Below, one piece after another: positions 53,044 to 61,165 of a stretch of 64,000 nt of DNA. Under the pieces are notes generated by a model. It saw nothing but the letters and a program-made list of their open reading frames with translations, was not told where the DNA came from and ran no database searches. Made by a program: the position numbers and the translations under genes. Source of the DNA: Ruoffia tabacinasalis (GTDB lineage Bacteria > Bacillota > Bacilli > Lactobacillales > Aerococcaceae); assembly GCF_042652985.1 (NCBI RefSeq), contig NZ_JBHSHQ010000061.1, positions 1 to 64,000 on the forward strand, written 5' to 3'. The first letter of the stretch is position 1, and each line of letters opens with the position of its first letter.

Positions 53044-54030
53044 TTGGATTTATTTAAAGCACTCGTTGTACGAAAAGAAAACGACGACGTAAGTTATGAA
53101 GTTGAATCAATAAAGCAAGAAAATTTAGACGAAGGTTCAGTTTTAATCAAAGTTCACTATTCATCACTGAATTATAAAGATATGTTAGCTACTCAAGCAA
53201 AGGGTGGCGTGATTCGTCGCTACCCAATGATTCCAGGGATTGACTTAAGTGGAGAAATTGTTAAAACGACAGATGAATCATTTGAAGTTGGACAAGAAGT
53301 ACTCATTACAGGATACGATTTAGGTGTGAATCACACGGGTGGCCTAGCCCAATACGCTCAAGTGCCTTCTGAATGGATCATTCCGGTGCCAGAAAATCTA
53401 ACTTTAAAAGATGCTATGAGTTATGGGACAGCTGGTTTCACAGCAGCCCAATCTGTTCGAGCACTTGAACAGCATGGTATGGATCCGAAATTGGATCAAC
53501 AAATTTTAGTCACTGGTGCTTCCGGTGGCGTAGGGAGTATTGCCTTAGCCATCCTAGTCAAAGCCGGCTACCAAAACGTTACAGCAATGATCCGTAAAGA
53601 CTATCAGGAAAAAGTTGTTAAAGATATTGGCGCGCATCAAATCTTATGGGCAGATGATATTGGCGAGAAAAAAGCCCTTGCTTCTCAAAAATACGACTAC
53701 GTCTTAGACACCGTCGGAGGCGATGTTGCCGCAACTCTCATCTCGCAAATTCAAGAAAAGGGAAGCATGAGTTTATGCGGAAATGCAGCGGGAGTAAAAT
53801 TAGAAACAACCGTCTTGCCATTAATTCTCAGAGGCATTAACTTACTAGGGATCAACTCAGTCAACGCTTCTCAAGAAGAACGCGAAACAATCTGGAACAA
53901 CTTGGCGGATTCATGGAATGTAGTTGATAATTTAAACACGAAAACAATTAAACTAGACGACGTTTCTGAAACAATCACCGCCATAAAAGAAGGCTCACAC
54001 GTTGGTCGAACAATTGTAGAGATGAATTAG
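53044..54030 (+). CDS. YhdH/YhfP-family NADPH quinone/acrylyl-CoA-type oxidoreductase
   Basis: A 328-residue zinc-independent medium-chain reductase. HYSSLNYKDMLATQ (about 36-49), PGIDLSGEIV (about 65-74), the Rossmann motif LVTGASGGVGSIAL (about 155-168) and DYVLDTVGGD are YhdH-like. The start is placed at TTG 53044 because AAGGAGA ends 6-7 nt before it; the in-frame ATG 53038 is almost touching the Shine-Dalgarno. It lies 13 bp after the CHAD gene, probably one transcript. Confidence 0.85.
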   Translation: MDLFKALVVRKENDDVSYEVESIKQENLDEGSVLIKVHYSSLNYKDMLATQAKGGVIRRYPMIPGIDLSGEIVKTTDESFEVGQEVLITGYDLGVNHTGGLAQYAQVPSEWIIPVPENLTLKDAMSYGTAGFTAAQSVRALEQHGMDPKLDQQILVTGASGGVGSIALAILVKAGYQNVTAMIRKDYQEKVVKDIGAHQILWADDIGEKKALASQKYDYVLDTVGGDVAATLISQIQEKGSMSLCGNAAGVKLETTVLPLILRGINLLGINSVNASQEERETIWNNLADSWNVVDNLNTKTIKLDDVSETITAIKEGSHVGRTIVEMN

Positions 54031-54037
54031 AGATTAA

Positions 54038-54080
54038 ATAGAGATCCGTGATTTGAAAAAATTATGGTTCTCTTTTTTTG
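54038..54080 (+). terminator. Intrinsic terminator
   Basis: AGAGATCC pairs with GGTTCTCT (imperfect) and is followed by seven T. Confidence 0.6.
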
Positions 54081-54087
54081 AAAATGC

Positions 54088-54335
54088 AACTCAAGCCAAA
54101 TGGAGTTGTGGTTTGTCTTTAGATAGCTGAACTCAAGCCAAATGAAGTTGTGGTTTGTCTTTAGTTGTCCGAACTCAAGCCAAATGAAGTAGTGGTTTGT
54201 CTTTAGATAGCCGAACTCAAGCCAAATGGATGTGCGGTTTGTCCTGAGTTGTGTGAACTCAAGCCAAATGGAGATGCGGTTTGTCTTTAGATAGCCGAAC
54301 TCAAGCTAAATGAAATTGCTATTTGACTTGAGCCA
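54088..54335. repeat. Tandem hairpin repeat array, family D (six units)
   Basis: AACTCAAGC recurs at 54088, 54130, 54172, 54214, 54256 and 54298, a strict 42-bp period. AAGCCAAA pairs imperfectly with TTTGTCTT. In the last unit the stem is CTCAAG..AAAT / ATTT..CTTGAG. No gene lies in it. The sequence is unrelated to families A-C. Confidence 0.9.
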
Positions 54336-54491
54336 GACCTAAATCCCAAGACCTGCTTCCGCCAGCAAAGCGGAAATTAATTAATCATCTTATCCAGTAA
54401 ATATTTTCAACTCAACAACTATTATGATAATATTAGCAGATGAGAGCGTGTTCGAAATCCAAATATAATTAATGAGAATGGAGCTGTTTTA

Positions 54492-55445
54492 GTGGAGCCA
54501 ATTTTTTTAAAACCAGTTTTACAAGAGAAAATTTGGGGTGGCAATAAGTTAGAAAGCGAGTTTAACTTCGATTTACCAAGCGACCGTATTGGTGAAGCCT
54601 GGTCAATTAGTGCGCATCCAAATGGCGTTTCGACCATTGAATCGCCGGATGAATTTAAAGGTATGGCCTTTGATCAATTTTACGAAGAGCACCGTGAGTT
54701 CTTTGGCGAATTAAATGATGATGTCTTTCCATTATTAGTAAAGATACTGGACGCGAAAGAAGACTTATCTGTTCAAGTGCATCCAGATGATATTTACGGA
54801 AAAGAGCAAGAAGGTGAATTAGGTAAGACAGAGTGTTGGTATATTATCGATGCTGAGCCTGGAGCGCAAATCGTTTATGGACATAATGCGGAGTCCAAAG
54901 AAAAGTTCCAGCAACTGGTTGAAGAAGGGCGCTGGGACGAGTTACTGCGCCGAGTGCCAGTGACGCCGGGCGAATTTTATTATGTGCCACATGGAACGAT
55001 TCACGCCATTGGTGGGGGTGTCATGATATTAGAAACGCAACAAAGTTCAGACACCACTTACCGCGTGTATGACTACGATCGTACTGACAATCAAGGGAAG
55101 CAACGTAATTTACATATCCAACAATCTATTGATGTGTCGCTGATTCCTCATCAAGACCCTGAACAAGTGGCAGATGTGAGCCAACAAGAGGGTGGCGCGA
55201 TTACGCATTTTCTAACGAATGATTACTTTAAAGTCTTTAAATGGGATGCGACAGGCGACTTAGAAATTCCTGTCTCTAACACTGTTTATTTAGCAACGGT
55301 GATTGAAGGAAGTGGGGAACTCATTGTGAATGGAAAAACCTACCCACTAACCAAAGGAGATTCCTTTGTAACGCCAGCTTCAGCATCTGACATCCAAATA
55401 AAAGGGAATAACTTAACCTTAATCGCATCAAACCCAGTTTATTAA
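54492..55445 (+). CDS. manA: Mannose-6-phosphate isomerase, class I
   Basis: A 317-residue zinc enzyme that interconverts mannose-6-P and fructose-6-P, linking the mannose PTS to glycolysis. KIWGGNKLESEF (about 13-24), SVQVHPDD (zinc Gln/His, about 95-102), GKTECWYI (zinc Glu) and PHGTIHAIGGGV (zinc His, about 170) are present. The start is GTG 54492 with TGGAG 8 nt upstream. A TATGATAAT at about 54424 may be the -10. It is followed 21 bp later by the ROK kinase. Confidence 0.92.
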   Translation: MEPIFLKPVLQEKIWGGNKLESEFNFDLPSDRIGEAWSISAHPNGVSTIESPDEFKGMAFDQFYEEHREFFGELNDDVFPLLVKILDAKEDLSVQVHPDDIYGKEQEGELGKTECWYIIDAEPGAQIVYGHNAESKEKFQQLVEEGRWDELLRRVPVTPGEFYYVPHGTIHAIGGGVMILETQQSSDTTYRVYDYDRTDNQGKQRNLHIQQSIDVSLIPHQDPEQVADVSQQEGGAITHFLTNDYFKVFKWDATGDLEIPVSNTVYLATVIEGSGELIVNGKTYPLTKGDSFVTPASASDIQIKGNNLTLIASNPVY

Positions 55446-55466
55446 TTCAAATAGGAGTGATTAAAT

Positions 55467-56330
55467 TTGACATTACTAGGATCAATTGAAGCAGGTGGCA
55501 CTAAATTTGTCTGCGCTGTTTCAGATAACGCATTAAATATTATTGAACGAGTGTCGATTCCCACAACGGTTCCGGAAGAAACCATGGAAGCCGTAGTAGA
55601 TTTTTTTGGAAAATACGACGTCGACAGCTTTGGGATTGGGTCTTTTGGTCCGATTGACGTCAATCCAGCTTCAGAAACATATGGTTACATTACGTCTACA
55701 CCTAAACCAGGTTGGAACCAATTTGATTTTGTAGGCTATTTGAAAAAAGCGTTTGGTAAACCCATTTACTGGACGACCGATGTGAATGCGGCAGCCTATG
55801 GTGAGTACAAATTGGGAGCTGCCAGAGATATTCCAAATAGTTTATATTTAACGATTGGGACAGGTGTTGGAGGGGGCGCAGTCATTGATGGCGATATCTT
55901 CAATGGGTATTCTCATCCGGAAATGGGCCACATCAAGGTCCAAAGACATCCTGAAGATACGGGAGAGGGCTCGTGTCCTTATCACGGTGACTGTTTAGAA
56001 GGACTCGCAAGTGGTTCTGCTATCGAGAAGCGATTTGGCAAAAAAGGGATTGATTTACCAGAAGACCATGAAGCATGGGAGTTTACGGCTTATTATTTAG
56101 CCCAAGCTTTGATGAATTATTCGCTAGTCTTATCACCGGAGCGGATTATCTTAGGTGGGGGTGTGATGAAGCAAGCCCATCTACTACCTATGATTCAAGC
56201 AAAATTAGAAGAACTCATGGCCGGCTACTTAGCTTTACCACCAATGGCCGAGTACGTTCAAATACCTGGTTTAGGAGATAACGCTGGAATAACAGGTTGT
56301 CTATTATTAGCTCAGAAAATATTAAATTAA
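55467..56330 (+). CDS. ROK family fructokinase
   Basis: A 287-residue sugar kinase. SIEAGGTKFVCAV (ATP phosphate loop, about 6-18), NAAAYGEYKLGAA, the GTGVGGGAVIDG glycine loop (about 131-142) and the ROK zinc motif CPYHGDCLEGLASG with upstream His (about 152-180) fit the ScrK/GmuE-like fructokinase group. The start is TTG 55467 with AGGAGTG before it. It probably works with ManA to channel fructose or mannose to fructose-6-P. Confidence 0.88.
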   Translation: MTLLGSIEAGGTKFVCAVSDNALNIIERVSIPTTVPEETMEAVVDFFGKYDVDSFGIGSFGPIDVNPASETYGYITSTPKPGWNQFDFVGYLKKAFGKPIYWTTDVNAAAYGEYKLGAARDIPNSLYLTIGTGVGGGAVIDGDIFNGYSHPEMGHIKVQRHPEDTGEGSCPYHGDCLEGLASGSAIEKRFGKKGIDLPEDHEAWEFTAYYLAQALMNYSLVLSPERIILGGGVMKQAHLLPMIQAKLEELMAGYLALPPMAEYVQIPGLGDNAGITGCLLLAQKILN

Positions 56331-56334
56331 AGAA

Positions 56335-56373
56335 GCTCAGTAACGACCGACAAATTCGGATCAGTTACTGAGT
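56335..56373. terminator. Bidirectional terminator
   Basis: CTCAGTAACGACCGA pairs with TCGGATCAGTTACTGAG-type sequence (one bulge) and is followed by T. The stop end of the RpiR gene overlaps it. Confidence 0.8.
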
Positions 56374-57249
56374 TTTATTTTCGCGCATAATATCAGAACT
56401 AATGCGACGCGAATCAAAAATTTGACCCACTTCAATAATATGTTCTAAGTTGACGTCATAATCGTGTGTAAATACCACCGCATAAAGTAAATTTAATAAG
56501 TAAATAATTGATGTGTTGGAAGTAAAATTCGCAATCTTTGAATAGAGCTTTTCCCGCGTTGTAATATGCAAAGTGACGTCACTTAATTTAGAAATGGTAT
56601 TGTCACCAATACTTGTCAGACTAATAATGGATGAGCCGCGTTCACGCAACATATCAATGCATTTTAACATGATATCATTCTCGCCCGTATATGAAATGAC
56701 GATGGCGCACGTGTCTTCTGTTGAATGATAGGCTTCGTAATCAATGTAATGAAATGTAGAAGCAATTGAAACATTCCGATTAATTCGGCGCATTTTAGTG
56801 ACAAAATCCTGAGAAATCATCGCATTTGTATGACTTCCGAAGATCTTAATTTCTTTGGCTTTCAATAATTTTTCTTGGGCCTGCATTAAATTCTGATAAT
56901 CCAATAAAGACAGAGTATCTTGAATCGTATTGTGCTCAAGGGTGGCTAGCTTGTTGGCTATAGAAAGTAAGTTATCTTGCTTTTCAAATGGGAGGTTTGC
57001 ATCAATGGAATTATAATTACTATTTAAATAGTGCCATTCCTTTAAAAAAGCTTCTTTTAGATCAGTCCAACCTTTAAAGCCGAGCTTTTTCGCTACTCGA
57101 ATTAGGCTCGTTGGATTTGTATGAGTTATTTGAGCTAGGGCAGTAGTGGTCATATTTTCCAGTGACTGTGGGTTTTCGGTCATGTAGTCGACTAAGGTTT
57201 GTTCGGCATCAGAAAAATGTTCAGACCTCATTTGTTCGATAATTAGCAT
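56365..57249 (-). CDS. MurR/RpiR family transcriptional regulator
   Basis: A 294-residue regulator with an N-terminal HTH_6 domain (about 1-77, TNPTSLIRVAKKLGFKGWTD being the recognition part) and a C-terminal SIS sugar-phosphate-binding domain (about 110-255, IKIFGSHTNAM and IVISYTGENDIMLKC). GTTAGGAGGC precedes the start. It is divergent from the GH4 6-phospho-beta-glucosidase; the palindrome at 57320 between them is its likely operator, repeated at 21902. The effector is probably a phosphorylated beta-glucoside, by inference. Confidence 0.88.
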   Translation of the reverse strand: MLIIEQMRSEHFSDAEQTLVDYMTENPQSLENMTTTALAQITHTNPTSLIRVAKKLGFKGWTDLKEAFLKEWHYLNSNYNSIDANLPFEKQDNLLSIANKLATLEHNTIQDTLSLLDYQNLMQAQEKLLKAKEIKIFGSHTNAMISQDFVTKMRRINRNVSIASTFHYIDYEAYHSTEDTCAIVISYTGENDIMLKCIDMLRERGSSIISLTSIGDNTISKLSDVTLHITTREKLYSKIANFTSNTSIIYLLNLLYAVVFTHDYDVNLEHIIEVGQIFDSRRISSDIMRENKTQ

Positions 57250-57319
57250 GATAGCCTCCTAACTTCATTTTATTTAATCATAAAGGATTAGAAGGATTTT
57301 CACAAATTTTAACACATTT

Positions 57320-57336
57320 TGTGTCAGTCTTACACA
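57320..57336. promoter_or_regulatory. 17-bp operator, copy 2 (RpiR-GH4 intergenic)
   Basis: TGTGTCAGTCTTACACA is identical to 21902-21918. It lies 71 bp before the RpiR start and 123 bp before the GH4 start, a position suited to control both. Confidence 0.68.
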
Positions 57337-57394
57337 AGAAATATATGAAAAGATATAAGATTTGTGATGAGGCTTTCTACTTGATCTCAAGCTA

Positions 57395-57409
57395 TTGTAA
57401 AGGTTTACT
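57395..57409 (+). promoter_or_regulatory. Candidate cre (CcpA) site upstream of the GH4 gene
   Basis: TTGTAAAGGTTTACT fits the cre consensus apart from one central base and is symmetric (GTAAA..TTTAC). A further dyad GGTTA-AGC-TAACC follows at 57415-57427. Confidence 0.45.
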
Positions 57410-57458
57410 TGCAGGGTTAAGCTAACCTTACAAACAAATAGAGGAGGCTATATTTTTT

Positions 57459-58853
57459 ATGGCTAAAGGGATTAAAATTGTAACAATCGGTGGCGGATCA
57501 AGCTATACGCCTGAACTCATTGAAGGTTATATTAAACGAAAAGATGAATTGCCAATCGAAGAAATCGTACTGGTGGATATCGAGGCGGGGCAGGAAAAAC
57601 TGAATATCGTTGGCGAAATGGCTAAGCGAATGATTAAAGCGGCCGGATTAGACTGGAAAGTGACATTAACTTTAGACCGTTTCAATGCCTTAAAAGATGC
57701 AGACTTTGTGACGACACAATTTCGTGTAGGGCTACTGGATGCGCGTGTGAAAGATGAACGGATTCCATTGTCGCACGGTATTTTAGGACAGGAAACGAAT
57801 GGGGCCGGCGGAATGCTGAAAGCGATGCGTACAATTCCTGTGATTGATTCAATTATTGAAGATATGCGACAACAATGCCCAAATGCTTGGTTAATCAACT
57901 TCACCAATCCAGCTGGGATGGTAACGGAAGCAGCGATCAATGAATTCGGTTGGGAACGCACGATTGGTTTATGTAATGTCCCGATTACTCACTGTATGGA
58001 TGTTTCTGAGAAATTAAATGTGGAACAAGCAGAATTAAATTTTCAATTTGCTGGGATTAATCATTTTCATTGGCACCGGGTTTGGGATAAAGCTGGGAAT
58101 GAGCGCACAAAAGAAGTCATCGATTTGTTATACAAAGAGGATGAGGACGCACCTGATAGCGCACTAAAAAATATTCACGACGCAGGTTATAATGTCGATC
58201 AAATTCAAGACTTGGGACTACTACCTTGCGGTTATCACCATTACTACTATTCTGAAGATATTATGTTAGAGCATTCAATTGAAGAATTTAAAAATGGGGA
58301 AACGCGTGCGCAAGTAGTGAAAGAAACAGAAAGAAGCTTGTTCGAACTATATAAAAATGCTGAACTAGATTACAAACCGGAAGAATTAACACAACGTGGG
58401 GGAACGTATTATAGTGACGCGGCTTGTGAAGTGATTGCGTCAATCTATAATGACAAACGCACTCAAATGGTTGTCTCGACACAGAACAAAGGTGCAATTG
58501 CTGATTTACCGTATAATTCAATTATTGAAGTATCAGCGGAAATTACCTCTCACGGAGCCATGCCTTACAACTGGGGAAGCTTCATGCCAGCAGCTAGAGG
58601 AATGTTACAGTTGATGAAAGGAATGGAGGAGACAGTCATTCGTGCTGCGGTTGAGGGTAACTACGGTGCAGCTTTACATGCCTTTACGATCAATCCTTTA
58701 GTACCAGCAGGAAATACAGCTAAACGTGTGTTGGATGAATTACTTTACGCGCACAAAGAACACTTACCACAATTTGCCGAAAAAATTAAAGAGATTGAAG
58801 CAAAACAACCTGAGGTGGTTGAGTATGTGGATGAGTTAATGAAGTCGAATTAA
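57459..58853 (+). CDS. GH4 6-phospho-beta-glucosidase
   Basis: A 464-residue NAD- and Mn-dependent hydrolase (CelF/LicH type) that cleaves 6-phospho-beta-glucosides by a redox mechanism. KIVTIGGGSSYTPELIEGYI (NAD motif, about 6-25), NFTNPAGMVTEA (about 149-160), the metal-binding GLCNVPITH (Cys about 171, His about 176) and GINHFHW are GH4 signatures. AGAGGAGGC precedes the start. It is mechanistically distinct from the four GH1 enzymes here. Likely controlled by the divergent RpiR regulator and CcpA. Confidence 0.92.
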   Translation: MAKGIKIVTIGGGSSYTPELIEGYIKRKDELPIEEIVLVDIEAGQEKLNIVGEMAKRMIKAAGLDWKVTLTLDRFNALKDADFVTTQFRVGLLDARVKDERIPLSHGILGQETNGAGGMLKAMRTIPVIDSIIEDMRQQCPNAWLINFTNPAGMVTEAAINEFGWERTIGLCNVPITHCMDVSEKLNVEQAELNFQFAGINHFHWHRVWDKAGNERTKEVIDLLYKEDEDAPDSALKNIHDAGYNVDQIQDLGLLPCGYHHYYYSEDIMLEHSIEEFKNGETRAQVVKETERSLFELYKNAELDYKPEELTQRGGTYYSDAACEVIASIYNDKRTQMVVSTQNKGAIADLPYNSIIEVSAEITSHGAMPYNWGSFMPAARGMLQLMKGMEETVIRAAVEGNYGAALHAFTINPLVPAGNTAKRVLDELLYAHKEHLPQFAEKIKEIEAKQPEVVEYVDELMKSN

Positions 58854-59032
58854 GTAAATTTGTAGACTTCTGGCGTAGCTATAATCAATTTTATGCGAAC
58901 CGTTGTGCCAGAATCTAAATGGAAATATGGTCATCAATCATGATTATAGTAGCGTTGAAGACGAAAAATATTTGACTTAAGGAATTGATGTGCTAAAGTA
59001 GGGTGAAATAAAATAATATAAAAATATCGCCG
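58854..59032. other. Gene-free stretch after GH4
   Basis: No gene is seen. A TAATATAAAAATAT stretch at about 59011-59025 could provide a -10 for the following leader. Confidence 0.4.
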
Positions 59033-59092
59033 GATAGACATTCATTTTTGTACGTAGGCCAACGTGTACAAAATTGGATGTCTATCTTTTTT
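59033..59092 (+). terminator. Long leader hairpin/terminator before the broken GAP-family gene
   Basis: GATAGACAT (59033-59041) pairs with ATGTCTATC (59078-59086), with an inner TTTTGTAC / GTACAAAA, then seven T. It may end the GH4 transcript or act as an attenuator for the next gene, whose Shine-Dalgarno begins 10 bp later. Confidence 0.65.
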
Positions 59093-59113
59093 TATTTTTA
59101 AGGAGGAAGGAAT

Positions 59114-59774
59114 ATGTTTTTATCATTATTAGGTGTTACGATTGGTGCTGGCTTGGTTGATAGTTTAAACCCAATTGCCATTGCGCAACAATTTGTATTA
59201 CAATCTACTGCGAAAAGTAAGCATTCAATCCTGACTTATATTTTTGGGCTGTTATTTTACTTTGGTATTGCTCAAATTATCCGAAATTAATTTGAATCAG
59301 CGCAGATGAACTACCCATTTTTAATCCCGCTTACACTAAATGTTCTAGGTGTGATGCTAATCATTTATCGTTTTATCACTATTTTTCAGAGAGAAATAAA
59401 AAAGCAGAGATTAAAGATGGGGAAGTAGAACCTACGCCAAAGAATTTGTCAGCCGGGCAATTATTTGGTGTAGGCGTAGTGTCTTGTTTGGCAGAGCTCA
59501 CGAGCGCCTTGCCGTATATTGGATATTTAACCGTCTTAATTTCTGCAGATATTCATTGGACACTGGCTTTAGTTTTGCTCGCTCTATACAACTTAGTCTT
59601 ATTCAATTTACCATTGTATATTTTATATGCAGTGTCCGTTTATAATGAAAAATGCTAATGAAAATTTATACCCGATTTTACCGTATCATGAGTTATATTT
59701 TAGAGTACGGAATACCAGTACTAGGCGTTTTATTAGGCTTATTCTTGATCTACTTAGGAGCGGTAGTGTTTTAA
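59114..59774 (+). pseudogene. GAP-family-like membrane protein, disrupted
   Basis: AAGGAGGAAGGA and ATG 59114 open a frame with MFLSLLGVTIGAGLVDSLNP, a Sap/GAP-type transporter start. It stops at TAA 59288, continues in the same frame to about 59400, then needs a +1 base at the A6 run (59397-59402) to read KAEIKDGEVEPTPKNL and the following helices. Another single base is needed at the A5 run (about 59649) to reach the C-terminal IPVLGVLLGLFLIYLGAVVF. It is one nonsense and two frameshifts away from an intact protein of about 220 aa. The family assignment is tentative. Confidence 0.65.
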
Positions 59775-59797
59775 AATTTGTACTGCGGAGAAATAGG

Positions 59798-60003
59798 TGA
59801 TTGAGAAAATCTCAGGACACCAAAGCATCCCTGAAAAAATCTCAGGACACCAAAGCATCCCTGAAAAAATCTCAGGGACACGAAACGGCCAAAAATGTCC
59901 TTGAAAAAAACTCAAAGACACGAAACGGCCAAAAATGTCCCTGAAAAAATCTCAGGGACACGAAACGCCAAAAAAATGTCTCTGAAAAAATCTCAAGGAC
60001 ACA
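59798..60003. repeat. Tandem hairpin repeat array, family C copy 2 (six units, mixed period)
   Basis: TGAAAAAATCTCA-type cores with GGGACAC arms start at about 59801, 59831, 59861, 59901, 59941 and 59982, i.e. periods of 30, 30, 40, 40 and 41 bp. The shorter units lack the CGGCCAAAAA-type joint. The same stem (TGTCCCTGA..TCTCAGGGACA) occurs as in family C copy 1. Confidence 0.85.
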
Positions 60004-60089
60004 TTCCCAACAAAATCCCGTCCAAACCAACCCAAAACAAACTCAGCCCACCTCATTTAGCAACAATACTGAATAGGGTGAGCTGTTAT

Positions 60090-60419
60090 TTATGCGCGTA
60101 TATATGCATAGCCGTCTTCTTGGCGGGCAATCAGTTCAACCACGCCGCTTGGGACGTAAGTAAAGTGAATCGCTTCTGCTTGTTCTTGTGTTAATTCTTG
60201 TGCAGCCAAAGCATGTCCGCATAACTCGAAAGTAACACCTTTTTCTAACAAAGGCTCAGCTTTCGAAGCAATATCAGGGTGACTAACAATTTGAACGGCA
60301 GGTCCGTTTCCAAGAATAACTATATCAACGTTAACTAAATCAGCTAAGGCATTACTAGCACTAGCGATAACTTTTGACCACTCATCTAATTCGTGAGCAT
60401 GAAATATGACTTTTTTCAT
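60090..60419 (-). CDS. DsrE/DsrF-like family protein
   Basis: A 109-residue cytosolic protein. KKVIFHAHELDEWSKVIASA at the start, VDIVILGNGPAV in the middle and FELCGHALAAQEL with a single Cys give the DsrE alpha/beta pattern found in sulfur-relay-like proteins. No tus or rhodanese partners are near. AAGAGGTGAAAC precedes the start. The biochemical role is unknown. Confidence 0.8.
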   Translation of the reverse strand: MKKVIFHAHELDEWSKVIASASNALADLVNVDIVILGNGPAVQIVSHPDIASKAEPLLEKGVTFELCGHALAAQELTQEQAEAIHFTYVPSGVVELIARQEDGYAYIRA

Positions 60420-60640
60420 CGTTTCACCTCTTTACTTTTGAAAAAATAGAAATAAACCAGCGTGTAAAGGCAAAACTTCTGCCGGCAAAAAGTTTTTGAT
60501 TGCGTAAACAATCCATCGAGTCTTTATATTTATCAGCTGCAGTGGTTTTTAATCGTTAAACTTTAATCGTAATATTAAATTAATCGTCAGTCGCAACCGT
60601 TCAATCTAGTTTTAAGTACACAAAGACTCTACCAAAAGTG
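60420..60640. other. Gene-free stretch
   Basis: No gene is seen. AAAACTT..AAGTTTTT around 60467-60494 could form a weak hairpin terminator for the minus-strand gene cluster. Confidence 0.35.
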
Positions 60641-61144
60641 TTAAATCTCAGTGAGTAAATCAATTGAAATCATAGAGTTTGCATTCGATTGATCGATTAA
60701 AGAAGAAATTTTATTAACTTCTTTCGTAAGTCGGTCAATGTCTTCGCGAATCGATGACTCATTATAAGCACTATATTCGACCACGCCAACCCCCGTCTCA
60801 ACGCGTGTTTCTTGGCGCTGAATTAAATTCTCAAGTTGCGTCAATAGTAAACGCGTTTGACGAACCCATTCGAGCTGATAAGTGACACTATGATTTTCTA
60901 CAATAAGTTCATTATTTGCCTGTACAATGGCGTGACGCAAAGCGCTTGTGTCGGTAATCAGTTGTTTGTATTTTACCAATTCTTCTTCATTCGATTTAGC
61001 TTTATCATCATGAGCAATTGGCTTACCGTCCACTTTCACCGGACCAAAGAAATTTGAACGGAAACGGTAAGTAAGTTGATCAATTTGTTTATTAAAATTT
61101 GATAAAGTGAAAATAGCTTCTTGAATAGTTAATTGATGTTGCAT
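60641..61144 (-). CDS. Helical protein, possibly DIP1984 family
   Basis: A 167-residue, mostly helical soluble protein: TIQEAIFTLSNFNKQIDQLT (about 6-25) then a polar loop and two long amphipathic helices (about 70-110 and 135-160). The KxxIDxLxYRxxxN start followed by an EEELVKYKQL helix is reminiscent of DIP1984/septicolysin-like proteins, but the match is weak. AGGTAAC lies before the start. It may be co-transcribed with the adjacent minus-strand genes. Confidence 0.55.
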   Translation of the reverse strand: MQHQLTIQEAIFTLSNFNKQIDQLTYRFRSNFFGPVKVDGKPIAHDDKAKSNEEELVKYKQLITDTSALRHAIVQANNELIVENHSVTYQLEWVRQTRLLLTQLENLIQRQETRVETGVGVVEYSAYNESSIREDIDRLTKEVNKISSLIDQSNANSMISIDLLTEI

Positions 61145-61165
61145 AGTTACCTCCAGTGATAAAAT

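Noticed and set aside
26437..54335. Tandem arrays considered as CRISPR arrays
   Set aside because: Every base of each unit is repeated; there are no variable spacers and no cas genes next to them.
59895..60194. Open frame of 99 codons on the plus strand
   Set aside because: It comes from the family C array (K/N-rich repeated peptide) and overlaps the DsrE gene on the other strand.
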